From Streptomyces sp. ISL-98 (GTDB taxonomy: Bacteria > Actinomycetota > Actinomycetes > Streptomycetales > Streptomycetaceae): 64,000 nucleotides of DNA. The notes beneath the pieces are model-generated. The model had not been told where the DNA came from and did no database searches. It worked only from the letters and a program-made list of their open reading frames with translations. A program made the translations under genes and the position numbers. The DNA is taken from assembly GCF_018614055.1 (NCBI RefSeq), contig NZ_JAGGPB010000034.1, forward strand, positions 248,001 to 312,000. The letters are read 5' to 3'. Shown one piece after another: positions 53,664-62,762 of this stretch (position 1 is its first letter; the number at the start of each line of letters is the position of its first letter).

Positions 53664-56600
53664 TCAGTTACGGCCGAGGGCCTTTTGCACGTCGCCGCCA
53701 GTGCGCCGCAGCACCTCGTCACGCATGGGGTCGAAAATCTGCCGGGCGACGACCTTGCCGTCGAGCGTGATCACCTGGTGCACGACGATCGGCTGCTGCA
53801 CACCGACAGCCGTGGGAGCAGCGGCAGGCCGGGCCGCGGCGTGCTTGCCGGTCGTGAGCATCGACTCCCACGCCATCCGCTTGGACTGCCCCGTCGGGTA
53901 CACACGGGAGCCGACCGGCAAGCGCACGATCTCCGGGCCCTCCTCGCCGGTGAGGGTCAGACCGCCCCGGACGCCGCCCGACGCTGCGGCGCCGACGATC
54001 CCGCCGGCCGCCTTCTTGGAGAACGCCTTCTCGATGACCTTCTCCATGGCCTTCGCCAGCCTGTCCATGGACTTGGTCAATTTCTCCTGCACGCTCTTCA
54101 GCGCACCGACGACCTTCGCCTGAGCCTTGATCTGCGCCCCGTACACCGCGTCGGCCGTCACCTTGCCAGCCGCGCTGGCCGCCTTCGTGATCTGTGCCTG
54201 GAGTTGGTTCATGGACGCGATCTCGGACTTAGACGAGCCGAGCAGCGCCGAGGCCGTCTCCAGGCCGCCGCCGTCGATGCCGGCCTCTGCGACCTGCGCG
54301 AGCAGGTCCTTGCTGAGGCCCTTCTTTTGCAGGTCCTTGAGCGCTTTCGCGAACGCGGTTGCTTTGTCGCGGGAGCCGGTGAGGCCGCCCATGATGCTGG
54401 CGGTGGTGACGCGGCCCTCGCCGGATGCGCCCTTGGTGATGTTCGCCGAGCCGAGGATGTTGCTCTTCACCGAGGAGGCGAGCTGCGAGGCGGCGTTCTT
54501 CAGGTCGGCGAGCTTGGACTTGGCCTTGTCGAGCTGGTCGGTGACCCGCGACAGGGCTTTCTCCTGCTTCAGCAGGGCCCGGCCGGTGGCGTCCAGTTGG
54601 CGCAGCAGGTTGCGTTCCGTACGGCCGTGGGTGGCTTTCATGATGATGCCGCGCCACTGGTTCAGGCTGTTGACCAGCGCACCGAGAGAGTCGGGCTTCG
54701 CGAGCCCGGACCGAATCTCGGACCGCTGATACCCGGCCATCTTCCCGAAGTGGGAGATCGTCAGGTCACCTTGGGCACCGGAGCGTGCCTCCCGCTCCGC
54801 CTTCGCCTGCGCGGCCGCGCGCTCCCTCCGGGCCTTCGCCGCCTTCTGCGCCTTCGTCAGGCCGCCCTTGGCGAACGTCTCCAAGCCGACGCCGAAGCGG
54901 TCCGCCACTTCCTCCAGGATCGCCAGCGACCGGGGGCGCTTGGACTCGGACAGGGGGATGTACGCCTCGCCACCGGTCTCCGGCTCCGCCCATACCCGCA
55001 TCGACCCCGCCGGGGCGATCTGGGCGACGTGGTTCTCGGAGCCGTTCGCGAAGTGCCGGATGCCGCCCTGCGCGTAGTAGTCAGTCACCGAGCCGTTGGC
55101 TTCTCTCAGCTGCGAGCCGTGCGACCCGGCGCGGCGGGCGGCGCTGCCGTCACCGACGACGACATAGCGGGTCGTGATCGTGGCGGTGGCGCTGCTGCCG
55201 TCGATCCTGCTGAGCTCGTACCTGGCCTGCGCGATCTTCCGCTTCAGGTCCGCAATGTCCGCCCGGACCTGCGCCTTCCGGGAGTCCGGGACCTTCCGCA
55301 GCTGCCCCTTCGCGCTGTTCAGCTTGGCCTGCAAGTCCTGCATGTTGCCCTTGAGGCGGGCCGTCTTATCGGGCGTCCGCAGGATTTGGTCCGCCAGCCG
55401 TTTCGCCGCCGCCTCGCTGTCCGTCACTCCCCGGGTGAGGGCCAAGATCTTGGCGCGGCCACGGTCATAGATGCCGTTGACCTTGTTCCAAGAGGCGCCG
55501 TTTGCGCGGGCACTCTCAACCGCCTTCATGGTCGAGGCGGCGATGTCGTCCAGCGCCTGGGCGTTGCCGCGGCCCTTCTCCGTGGTCTCGTCGAGAGTTT
55601 TACCGTTCTTCTTGAACGCGGCGTCGGCGGCGTCCATGGCCGCTTCCATGCCACGGATGCCGCCGCGTGCCATCAGGTACGCATTGCTGAGGGCGTTGAT
55701 GGATTGGGCCAGCCCATCCGCGCTGGACTTCTGTGCGCTGAGCTTCTCCTGTACAGCGAGCGCCTGCTGCCCAAACAGGCCCTGAGCCTCGGCGGCCAGC
55801 TGCGCCTCGAAAGCCATGTCCGCGAGGGCCGACTTGTAGTCGTCCAGCTCCGTGCGGAGTTCCCCCTCCGTGAGGCTCGTGAAGCTCTTCGATACCCGCT
55901 TGAGGGCGGCCTCCGCCATTTCGGCATTGCCGCCCTTGACCATCCCGGCGAGCGCCTTATCAATTCCGTCGATGGCCTCCTTCGACTCCTTGACCGGAGT
56001 GGAGTCCATGCCGAAGAACGAGGTAATAGCCTGCTGGGTTTTGTCCAGATTCGACGGGCGGGCCAGAGTGCGGAGCGACTTCTCCAACTCCGCGAAATCT
56101 TTGCCGTACACGCGTGCCGCTTCGCCCGACACCTTCCCCGACCGGGCGAGCTTCCCCAGCGACGACGTCAGCTTCTCAACGTCCGGCGGTGCCGACCTGC
56201 CCATCTGCGCCAGCGACGTCAGCGCCACGACGAGGATGCCGATACCCGTAGCGAGGAGCGCCGCCTTCGCCCCGACGGACAGCGCAGCGAACGCGGCCGT
56301 CAGCGTGGCCAGGCCGCCCGACGCGCCGATCGCTGCTGTGCCCATCGCTGTGATGGCCGCGCCGAAAGCGGCGAGTCCGGCCTGGAGAGCGACGAATCCA
56401 GCGATCGCCAATTTCGCGACCTTGAACGCGATTGCGAGCTGGAGGAACGTGGCGATGAGGTCGGTCGGGATCGCATTGACCACCTGGGCGAATGCATTGA
56501 CGATGCCGAGCATGCTGACGCCAAGGTCGGACGCAGATGCAACCAGGTGGATCAGGGCCTTCGCGAGGTTGCCGAGGGTCTCGCCGACAGCAGGGCCGAC

Positions 56601-58019
56601 CTCGCGGGCGTAGGCCATAAACTCGGTGAATTCGCTGTGCCCGGCGCCGCCTGCCATGGCGCGGGAGAAGCTGATCAGCCCGTCGGTGGCCTTGGACAGG
56701 GCGCCCTCAGCGAAGCCGGAGAACGAGTCCATAAACCTGGCGAATCCGTCGCTCTCAATGCCGCCAGCCATGACGGTCATCAGCCGGTCCAGCTCGGACG
56801 ATGCGCCGCGCACCAGCGGCGACAGCTTCGGCAGCAGCGCCCCGAAGGCCGCAAACGACTTGGTGGCGACGGGCATCGTGGAATCAGCGAGACTGTCCGA
56901 CCACGCCTTGTACTGGTCCTTCATCAGCGACAGACCAGCCGCAGCCTGCTGCGTCGACTCGGGCATGTCCGCCAGCGCAACCTGCACTTGACGTGCGGCC
57001 TTCGCTGCTTCCGCGGAGCCTTGCCCGTGTTCCTTAACCGCGTCCTTGTACTTCTTCTCTGCGGCTGCGGCCTCTGAGATTGCCGCGACCTGTTGGCCGA
57101 TCGCGAGCCCGAACGCGGCCACAGCAATGCCCGCAGCGCCAAGGCCAGCCGCGATGGGCACCGTCGCGGCGGCGATGGGTATGAGCGCCGACGCCAGGGC
57201 AATCGCCGCCGTCTTGAGGCTCTGCATGCCGTTCCCTGCACCACCGGAGGACGAGCCGACGCTGCCGAGATTTCCGCGCAGCGCTCCCATCCGGCCCCCG
57301 ACGCGGAGCAGTGATCCGTCGAGGTCGTCCATGTCCCCGCGCAGCGTGCGGGTGCGGGTGGCGAGCGAGTCAAGGCGGCCGTCGGCCGTCTGCGCGCGGA
57401 CGTTGAAAGCGCGCAGCGCCAGGGACACCGCAGCAACGCGGTCCCGGAGATCTGCCATCGCCTCGGATGCTGCGACTGCACGGCGGCGGAGGGTCCGCAG
57501 GGCGTCGGATGCCTCTTCGGCCTGCTGCTCCAAAGAGTTCAGCGCTGTGGCGGCCGCCGCTGCACGGGTGGACAGCGCGGTGAGGGCGGTCCCGGCACCG
57601 TTGGCGTCACCGCGCAGATCCTGCATCGCGGCTGCGGCTGCCGTGATCTGTGCCGACTGCCCGTCGAAGGCCACGTCCAGGCGTACGGGGCTTTCGCGCT
57701 TGAGGTCGCGAAGCGCGTTCTTAATGGCGGTGACGCTGGGGGCGATTCGGTCGTCGATGGAGGCGGTGACGCGGATGTCTCCGGCGGCGCCCCGGAGGCG
57801 GACGAGGGCCCGTTCGGCGGAGTCTGCCCGGCTGCTGAGGGTGGCGAGGGACGTTGCTGCTGCGGTGGAGCTTCTGACGAGCCCGTTGAGAGCGTGCCCA
57901 GCGCGCTGGGCGTTGTCCTTCAGCCCGTTGAGGGAGGTGTTGGCGGCGGCGAGCCCGGCGCCGGTGTCGTTGGACACGCGGACGCTGATCTGAATGTCGT
58001 TACCCACCGCCGTCGTCAC
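53664..58019 (-). CDS. Tail tape measure protein
   Basis: A 1451-residue protein, the longest in the window. It is largely helical with coiled coils (about 20-230), hydrophobic segments (about 270-310 and 510-600) and a C-terminal glycine-rich part. The ending block with YIPLSESKRPRSLAILEEVADRFG is common in Streptomyces phage tape measures. It sets tail length and is probably ejected with DNA. The GTG start overlaps the end of the GT frame by 20 nt, as usual after the tail chaperone gene. Confidence 0.95.
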   Translation of the reverse strand: MTTAVGNDIQISVRVSNDTGAGLAAANTSLNGLKDNAQRAGHALNGLVRSSTAAATSLATLSSRADSAERALVRLRGAAGDIRVTASIDDRIAPSVTAIKNALRDLKRESPVRLDVAFDGQSAQITAAAAAMQDLRGDANGAGTALTALSTRAAAAATALNSLEQQAEEASDALRTLRRRAVAASEAMADLRDRVAAVSLALRAFNVRAQTADGRLDSLATRTRTLRGDMDDLDGSLLRVGGRMGALRGNLGSVGSSSGGAGNGMQSLKTAAIALASALIPIAAATVPIAAGLGAAGIAVAAFGLAIGQQVAAISEAAAAEKKYKDAVKEHGQGSAEAAKAARQVQVALADMPESTQQAAAGLSLMKDQYKAWSDSLADSTMPVATKSFAAFGALLPKLSPLVRGASSELDRLMTVMAGGIESDGFARFMDSFSGFAEGALSKATDGLISFSRAMAGGAGHSEFTEFMAYAREVGPAVGETLGNLAKALIHLVASASDLGVSMLGIVNAFAQVVNAIPTDLIATFLQLAIAFKVAKLAIAGFVALQAGLAAFGAAITAMGTAAIGASGGLATLTAAFAALSVGAKAALLATGIGILVVALTSLAQMGRSAPPDVEKLTSSLGKLARSGKVSGEAARVYGKDFAELEKSLRTLARPSNLDKTQQAITSFFGMDSTPVKESKEAIDGIDKALAGMVKGGNAEMAEAALKRVSKSFTSLTEGELRTELDDYKSALADMAFEAQLAAEAQGLFGQQALAVQEKLSAQKSSADGLAQSINALSNAYLMARGGIRGMEAAMDAADAAFKKNGKTLDETTEKGRGNAQALDDIAASTMKAVESARANGASWNKVNGIYDRGRAKILALTRGVTDSEAAAKRLADQILRTPDKTARLKGNMQDLQAKLNSAKGQLRKVPDSRKAQVRADIADLKRKIAQARYELSRIDGSSATATITTRYVVVGDGSAARRAGSHGSQLREANGSVTDYYAQGGIRHFANGSENHVAQIAPAGSMRVWAEPETGGEAYIPLSESKRPRSLAILEEVADRFGVGLETFAKGGLTKAQKAAKARRERAAAQAKAEREARSGAQGDLTISHFGKMAGYQRSEIRSGLAKPDSLGALVNSLNQWRGIIMKATHGRTERNLLRQLDATGRALLKQEKALSRVTDQLDKAKSKLADLKNAASQLASSVKSNILGSANITKGASGEGRVTTASIMGGLTGSRDKATAFAKALKDLQKKGLSKDLLAQVAEAGIDGGGLETASALLGSSKSEIASMNQLQAQITKAASAAGKVTADAVYGAQIKAQAKVVGALKSVQEKLTKSMDRLAKAMEKVIEKAFSKKAAGGIVGAAASGGVRGGLTLTGEEGPEIVRLPVGSRVYPTGQSKRMAWESMLTTGKHAAARPAAAPTAVGVQQPIVVHQVITLDGKVVARQIFDPMRDEVLRRTGGDVQKALGRN

Positions 58020-58550
58020 CCCCCTCTGGTGTGCCGAGTCGTTCGATTTCGAGCAGGTACAGCAGCTCTGCGTCCTCGTCCATCAGCTGCGAGGGCAGGC
58101 AGTGGAAGCGGTCGCAGAGGTTGAGGATCAGGCGGGCACGGCTGTAGGCGCCGGGTGGTCTGGCAGCGTTTCCATAGGAATCGACGCCACCGGGGACGGC
58201 TCGCCACCGGGCGAGCTCTCCGGCAAAGGGGCATCCACCGCGCCTTCGAGGCGCTCGAACCAGCGGGTTGCGACCCGGAGCATCATGTCCTTGTCCTGGG
58301 CGAACACGGCGTCCCTGGTGGGCGGTACGGGGGTGCCGTCCTCCTCTTCGAGGTTCCAGGAGATGAGGCCCTTGGCGAACTCCTCCAACTGCCGCACGAG
58401 CGCGGGACCGTCGATGTCGCTCTCGGTAAGACCGATGATCTCCAGGTACTCGCCGAGGCTCTTGCCGCGGACGTGGACTTCCAGGCCGTCGAGGTCGGGG
58501 TCGCCCTCGAAGGTGAGGACGACAGGCTTGGTCTTCTTTCGGAATCCCAT
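58000..58550 (-). CDS. Tail assembly chaperone GT (product of -1 frameshift)
   Basis: The zero frame (protein G) begins at ATG 58550. A CCCTTTG heptamer at 58224-58230 allows a -1 shift (CCT TTG to CCC TTT), giving a fusion that continues PFAGELARWRAV... ARLILNLCDRFHCLPSQLMDEDAELLYLLEIERL to the TAA at 58000-58002. The T-part sequence looks like true protein with clear conservation-style motifs. G and GT bind the tape measure before tube polymerisation in lambda-type phages. The length of the GT product is about 183 residues. Confidence 0.8.
58128..58550 (-). CDS. Tail assembly chaperone G (zero frame)
   Basis: A 140-residue protein from ATG 58550 to TGA 58128-58130 (MGFRKKTKPVVLTFEGD, LDGLEVHVRGKSLGEYLEI, ...EGAVDAPLPESSPGG... 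TAVPA). An acidic alpha/beta protein typical of the G chaperone of siphophages. Most ribosomes are expected to stop here, and a minority shift at 58224-58230 to give GT. Confidence 0.85.
   Translation of the reverse strand: MGFRKKTKPVVLTFEGDPDLDGLEVHVRGKSLGEYLEIIGLTESDIDGPALVRQLEEFAKGLISWNLEEEDGTPVPPTRDAVFAQDKDMMLRVATRWFERLEGAVDAPLPESSPGGEPSPVASIPMETLPDHPAPTAVPA
58224..58230 (-). promoter_or_regulatory. Programmed -1 frameshift site (slippery heptamer)
   Basis: Minus-strand C CCT TTG in frame with protein G (codons GCC CCT TTG), a perfect X-XXY-YYZ heptamer. It lies 32 codons before the G stop, and the T frame is open from here to 58000. Confidence 0.75.
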
Positions 58551-58561
58551 GTGCGTGCCTT

Positions 58562-58963
58562 TCAGGCCCAGGTCGGGACGGTGCCGTCTGCCAACACACC
58601 CGGCACGGCGAAGGTGAGCTCGCCGGAGTCCGAGCGGGACAGCGGGTAGTCGGTGTAGAGCACTTCGTTGGGGAGGCTGACGCCGTTGACCGTGAGGGAC
58701 GTGGTGCGGGCCACGCTCGTGGACGGCACGGTCCTGAACACCAGGTGCGAGGTGGCCGCGTTGAACACCCCGTTCAGGGTGATGCTGAAATCGGCGAGGA
58801 GCAGCAGCCGCTCCATCGCGCTCTTGTCCACGCCGGTGACGTCCTGCACCGCGCGAGGGGTCGCGAACTGCAAGTTGGTGATGTCGTTCTTGATTACGAC
58901 GGGGGTACCGCCGCTGTCGTCCACGCTGAGCGTGGTCCAGCCGATGCCGCTGGCCTTCGCCAT
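58562..58963 (-). CDS. Tail tube-like protein, short form
   Basis: A 133-residue beta-rich protein (MAKASGIGWTTLSVDD...). It carries DVTGVDKSAMERLLLLADF...VFNAATSH, the same pattern as the protein at 59810-60556 (VTGIDKSAFERIGGL...WFNTATGRAH). Both therefore look like tail-tube folds. It lies just upstream of the chaperone gene, where the major tail protein usually is. It may be the main tube subunit or a second tube/cap subunit. Confidence 0.75.
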   Translation of the reverse strand: MAKASGIGWTTLSVDDSGGTPVVIKNDITNLQFATPRAVQDVTGVDKSAMERLLLLADFSITLNGVFNAATSHLVFRTVPSTSVARTTSLTVNGVSLPNEVLYTDYPLSRSDSGELTFAVPGVLADGTVPTWA

Positions 58964-58990
58964 GACATGTCCCTTCTGTTCGGTTAGCCG

Positions 58991-59371
58991 CTACGCCTGA
59001 GCGAGCTGCGGTTCTGTAACCCACTTGGGCTCGTTGTCTCGGCTGACAGCCAGGCAGCCGAATATCTTGCGGACGCCGCCCGGTTCCACCCACTCCTCGT
59101 GGAACTGGACCAGCACCGGGACCGCCTGGTCCTCAAACGCGACCTTGAGCGGGTGGACCTGATTGCCGCAGTCCACCAGCGCCCGTAGCCGCCCGCTCGG
59201 ATTGGTCAGCGTGACGGTGAACCCACGGGGTCCGAGAACCCGCCGCTGCCCTCGCCCATCGTTGTGCGGCACGTCGTACACCAGGGCGGGCATGCTGACG
59301 TCGAGGTCTTCACAGTCGCCTGTGTAGTCCTCGCCATGGATCTCAAGACGCCACCGCTTCGGCTCCGTCAC
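58991..59371 (-). CDS. Phage hypothetical protein
   Basis: A 126-residue protein from GTG 59371 (MTEPKRWRLEIHGED..., GPRGFTVTLTNPSGRLRAL..., VLVQFHEEWVEPGGVRKIFG). Beta-rich with several conserved-looking Trp residues. It lies between two tail genes; a tail-associated role is likely, but I do not recognise the family. Confidence 0.6.
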   Translation of the reverse strand: MTEPKRWRLEIHGEDYTGDCEDLDVSMPALVYDVPHNDGRGQRRVLGPRGFTVTLTNPSGRLRALVDCGNQVHPLKVAFEDQAVPVLVQFHEEWVEPGGVRKIFGCLAVSRDNEPKWVTEPQLAQA

Positions 59372-59375
59372 AACC

Positions 59376-59810
59376 TCAGCCCCTCTCGCGTGCGTCTGCG
59401 AGCCCCTGCTGGTGCGTCGCGAAGTCCTCGACCCAGTGCTCCGGCTTCTGGTGCATCCGGGCTTTCGTGCCGCGCGGATTGCCCCGGTGGTCACCGTCAC
59501 GGACGATGAAAAGTTCCGGCTTGTCGATCCGGGTCCGGTGCTCACTGGCCTTGAAGCACGGCTGGCCGGCCTCGAACTGCAGCCACGTCTCGCCCTCCGC
59601 GACAGGGAGTTCGATGTAGCGCCGGCCGCTGGTCTTCGCGGCGTGGACCATCTCCGGGGGCAGGCCCTCGATGCGGACGCGCCAGCCGTTCAGGTAGTGG
59701 GGGCAGTCGACTTCGGCGCAGGTCGCGGGCCGGTGGTGTGTCGCGACGGGGGCGACGATCGCGTACGTCTTGTACGCGGATGCGGGCATCTGAGGCTCGG
59801 GGCGGGCCAT
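59376..59810 (-). CDS. Phage hypothetical protein
   Basis: A 144-residue protein (MARPEPQMPASAYKTYAIVAP, ...ATCAEVDCPHYLNGWRVRIEG..., RTRIDKPELFIVRDGDHRGNP). CAEVDCPHYLNGW is a recurrent Streptomyces phage motif. Its ATG overlaps the stop of the major tail protein by one base (TGATG). Unknown function. Confidence 0.65.
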   Translation of the reverse strand: MARPEPQMPASAYKTYAIVAPVATHHRPATCAEVDCPHYLNGWRVRIEGLPPEMVHAAKTSGRRYIELPVAEGETWLQFEAGQPCFKASEHRTRIDKPELFIVRDGDHRGNPRGTKARMHQKPEHWVEDFATHQQGLADARERG

Positions 59811-60556
59811 CAGAACGTCACCGCCGTGTCGTTGCGGCAGATGATGACCGCGAAGGTGCACTCGGAGAAGGTGCCGGTCGTGACGACCTTCAGGTACCGC
59901 TCGACGGTCAGGCCGGCGGCGGTTGCGATGCGCTGTGAGGTGACGCCGGTTGCCGCGGTGAATGCCCCGCCGACGACGTCGACGTACGCGTCGGCGCCGT
60001 TGTCGCTGCTCTCCTGGAGTTTCACGGTGCACGAGGTGCCGGTGAAGCTGAAAACATGCAGGTACGCCTGGAGCCCGAACGCGGAGGACGCACCGCCGTC
60101 TACTGCGGTGACTGCTGCAGCGGCGGTTGCTGCGGTGTCGGTGCGCTTCCCCGCGGTGCCTTGGACGCCCCATTCCAGGCCGTAGGCGTTGGACTCCACG
60201 TTGACGGCGAAGGTGAGGCTGCCGTCGTCGCCTCGGCTGGGGTCGTAGTTGATCTGCTTTGCCACGCAGGCGGCGGCTGGGTTCGCCAGCGTCGTGCCCT
60301 GGTGGTAAGAGGTGATGACGTCGGCTGTCGGCAGTGCGGAGAGCCGCTCGTGTGCCCGGCCGGTGGCGGTGTTGAACCACGTGGACCAGGACATGCCGCC
60401 GGTTCTCAGGCCGCCGATGCGTTCGAAGGCCGACTTGTCGATGCCGGTCACGACGAGCGCGGCGGGGCCGCCGGATGTGTTGATGCTGCCGAGGTCGCCG
60501 CTGATGTCGTATCCGGCGATGTAGAAGTTATCGCCCAATCCGCCTGATTTGGCCAC
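59810..60556 (-). CDS. Major tail (tube) protein
   Basis: A 248-residue protein (MAKSGGLGDNFYIAGYDISGD...). Pattern VTGIDKSAFERIGGLRTGGMSWSTWFNTATGRAHERL in pieces, then PSRGDDGSLTFAVNVESNAYGLEWGVQGTAG and a C-terminal beta domain. It matches the mycobacteriophage/Streptomyces phage major tail proteins in order and style. Start GTG 60556, directly after the stop of the previous gene. Forms the tail tube. Confidence 0.78.
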   Translation of the reverse strand: MAKSGGLGDNFYIAGYDISGDLGSINTSGGPAALVVTGIDKSAFERIGGLRTGGMSWSTWFNTATGRAHERLSALPTADVITSYHQGTTLANPAAACVAKQINYDPSRGDDGSLTFAVNVESNAYGLEWGVQGTAGKRTDTAATAAAAVTAVDGGASSAFGLQAYLHVFSFTGTSCTVKLQESSDNGADAYVDVVGGAFTAATGVTSQRIATAAGLTVERYLKVVTTGTFSECTFAVIICRNDTAVTF

Positions 60557-61015
60557 CTATGCCACCTCTTCCCAAAGATCATTGACGATGACGGGCAGGC
60601 TGATCGTCATCACTCGGTACGGTGCGCCGTCCTGCGACAGGTATCCGGCGCGAACGTCGAACGGGGCGCCATGGGCGCCGAAGATGTCGACCTTGCGGAC
60701 GAGGCCACCGAGGGTGAAATCGCCGCAGTAGGCGATGCACAGCGCGTCGACGGCCTTGACCATGTCGGGGTCGATGGCGTCGAGCGGCAGGGACTGCCCG
60801 GTCTTGTACAGCCGGACGTTCAGCACGAGCAGGACCGACACCGAGCTGAGGCCGGACGAGCGGACGGGCGTGACGCGGTCGACCCACACGGCAGCCGTGA
60901 GACCGCCTGTGATCGGCGGGTTCAGCGGCTCGTGGCCGTTGACCTGCTCGAAGTACCCGGACGCAGAGGCGTGGGACGTCGCCGCGTCGAGGATGCTGTC
61001 GATATCGAGAGCCAT
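60557..61015 (-). CDS. Tail terminator / neck protein
   Basis: A 152-residue protein (MALDIDSILDAATSHASASGYFEQV..., AAVWVDRVTPVRSSGLSSVSVLLVLNVRLYK in pieces). Position between the gp10-like protein and the major tail protein, size, and alpha-beta pattern fit the tail terminator of siphophages. Start ATG 61015. Confidence 0.7.
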   Translation of the reverse strand: MALDIDSILDAATSHASASGYFEQVNGHEPLNPPITGGLTAAVWVDRVTPVRSSGLSSVSVLLVLNVRLYKTGQSLPLDAIDPDMVKAVDALCIAYCGDFTLGGLVRKVDIFGAHGAPFDVRAGYLSQDGAPYRVMTISLPVIVNDLWEEVA

Positions 61016-61018
61016 CGG

Positions 61019-61405
61019 TCACCCCCTCATCTCGGGGAGATGGCGCTGCACGGCGCGGTCGGCGATCGCCGGGCCGCGCAGCTGCGCGAGCTGCTTCGTC
61101 TGCCGCCAGTGCGAGTAACCAGGGAAGCCGGGGCGTGGACGGTTCCTGGTGCCGACGCCCTCCAGCCACGGGCCGTAGACGACGCCCTGGTCGTGGACGA
61201 GGGACGTGTCGGCCGCGACCCGCTCAGTCGTGACACGGGACTCGTAATAGCCGGTGGGCTCACGGAAGTTCGCGCCCATCAGGGCCAGCGCGTGCTCCTC
61301 GGCAAACTCGGCGATGTCCTCGCGCGCGGCGTCCGCAGCGTCCTGCATGGCGCGCGCCGCCCGGCCGTCGAACAGCGGCCCCGTCATCGTGATCTCGATG
61401 CTCAC
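61019..61405 (-). CDS. HK97 gp10-like tail/neck protein
   Basis: A 128-residue protein with an N-terminal helix (GRAARAMQDAADAAREDIAEFAEEHALALM in pieces), then FREPTGYYESRVTTERVAAD and the YGPWLEGVGTRNR motif typical of HK97-gp10-like head-tail adaptor/tail-completion proteins. GTG start overlaps or abuts the neighbouring stop at 61407. Confidence 0.75.
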   Translation of the reverse strand: MSIEITMTGPLFDGRAARAMQDAADAAREDIAEFAEEHALALMGANFREPTGYYESRVTTERVAADTSLVHDQGVVYGPWLEGVGTRNRPRPGFPGYSHWRQTKQLAQLRGPAIADRAVQRHLPEMRG

Positions 61406-61406
61406 C

Positions 61407-62474
61407 TCACACCGCCCTCGTCCGGGCCTTGCGGCCGTGCGCGGTGTACACCTGCTGGCGCAGGCTCGGCAGCGCGGTCGCGTCCAGGGCCTTCTCGCTG
61501 GTGCCGCCGTCGCCGGTCTTCCGCGTGCGTGCGTAGCCGGTGTGTTCGTTCGTCAGCCGGGCGATGGCCTCGGCGATCGTCAGGTCTCGGACCAGGCCGG
61601 GCGGGTCCCACCGGTATGCGGTGGCGCCGCTGGAGTGCGTGGCCGCCGTGGTTCCGAGCGCGCCCCGGGTGACGGTGAGAGTGCGCGGGGCGTAGATGTC
61701 GACGCCGGCCGAATGGGCGGCGAGCACGCTGCCGTCCCATCCGCGCTTGACGGTGAGGTTGTTGCCTGCGATGTCGACGATGAGCATGCGCTCGGAGTCG
61801 ATGAGGATGGTCTCGTCGACCGTGTACGCGGTGCCGTCCGTTACGGCCACGGTGACGGAGTTGTTCTGCGCGGTGAGTCCGGCGCCGCCGAGGTTCTGTC
61901 CGGTGTCGGCCATGGTGCGGCCGGTGACGAGCATCCGTTCCGTGTCGATCCGCAGGACGGAGCCGATGCCGATGAGCGCGGATGCTGCCCCGGTGACGGA
62001 GATCGTGGTCGCGGTCGTCGAGCCGACGGCGGCCGTGAGAGCGCCGACGGTCGTCTCGTCGTTGCGGTAGCCGAACAGCCCGCTGATCACAGTGGCCTGC
62101 TGGTGCGTGTCACCAGAGGAGAACGCAGCGGCGCTGTCGAGGTCGATCTCGACGTGCGTGAACGGCGGCTCGTTGCGCTGGTCGGAGCGGCGCAGGAAGT
62201 AGTCGTCCGCGGTGATGGTGACGCCGCCGCTGGTGAGGGAGGTGACGGAGATGAGGGTGTTGGAGTCGAGCCACAGGCGCCACGGCCGCGCGTACTGGCT
62301 GCCCGGGTAGTCGAAGCGTCGGGTGTCAGTCTCGGGGGCGAACGTCCGGTGGCACAGGTCGTCGATGCTGCGGCTGGCGGACTCCAGGGCGCGGCTGATC
62401 TGCCCGTTGTTCCGTGCGGTTTCCTTGCTGTCGAGGGCGTGCTTCACGTCCTCGCGGGTCGCGTAGACGACCAT
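61407..62474 (-). CDS. Head-tail connector (gp6-like) with large beta insertion
   Basis: A 355-residue protein. N-terminal helical part (YATREDVKHALDSKETARNNGQISRALESASRSIDDLCHR in pieces) fits head-tail connectors of the gp6 class, followed by the short FDYPGSQYARPWRLWLDSNTLISVTSLTSGG. A large beta-rich insertion (about 145-300; ALIGIGSVLRIDTERMLVTGR, TVDETILIDSERMLIVDI) contains two related copies of a DSERMLIV-type motif. ATG 62474 is chosen for AGGAGG 8 nt upstream. Confidence 0.7.
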   Translation of the reverse strand: MVVYATREDVKHALDSKETARNNGQISRALESASRSIDDLCHRTFAPETDTRRFDYPGSQYARPWRLWLDSNTLISVTSLTSGGVTITADDYFLRRSDQRNEPPFTHVEIDLDSAAAFSSGDTHQQATVISGLFGYRNDETTVGALTAAVGSTTATTISVTGAASALIGIGSVLRIDTERMLVTGRTMADTGQNLGGAGLTAQNNSVTVAVTDGTAYTVDETILIDSERMLIVDIAGNNLTVKRGWDGSVLAAHSAGVDIYAPRTLTVTRGALGTTAATHSSGATAYRWDPPGLVRDLTIAEAIARLTNEHTGYARTRKTGDGGTSEKALDATALPSLRQQVYTAHGRKARTRAV

Positions 62475-62512
62475 CTCTCTCACCTCCTCTCAGGTGTTGT
62501 TGGGCTGTGTGG

Positions 62513-62743
62513 TCAGATGCGGGGCGGCCAAGTCCAGCGGTAGAGACCGCCGGTTTCCTCGTCGAGGCTGTCGACGTAGGTCGCCGAGGTCTGCCACTCG
62601 GTGACGTGGCCGTCGGGCAGCACGTGCACGTTGACGGTGGTGTCGTCCCAGACGCGGGTAATGACAGCGGGCGCGACGCCAGCGCCGTTGTTCATGGCCG
62701 GGTCCATCGAGACGAGGACAATGCGGCCCACGCTCGGCTTCAT
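62513..62743 (-). CDS. Hypothetical phage protein
   Basis: A 76-residue protein (MKPSVGRIVLVSMDP, GVAPAVITRVWDD, VNVHVLPDGHVTEWQTSATY, WTWPP). The pattern of a small KOW-like beta barrel (P.VGRIV.V....G...PAVITRVW.D..VNV.VLPD) recurs in actinophages. Probably a head-associated small protein. Confidence 0.65.
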   Translation of the reverse strand: MKPSVGRIVLVSMDPAMNNGAGVAPAVITRVWDDTTVNVHVLPDGHVTEWQTSATYVDSLDEETGGLYRWTWPPRI

Positions 62744-62762
62744 GTGTTCCTCCAGTTGTTGG

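Noticed and set aside
53685..57077. Plus-strand 1130-codon frame across the tape measure gene
   Set aside because: Low-complexity Arg/Leu/Gly/Asp shadow; the minus strand has the tape measure protein.
58141..58200. Frameshift of the tail chaperone near ccCGGCG by the G stop
   Set aside because: No X-XXY-YYZ heptamer there; CCCTTTG upstream fits the rule exactly.
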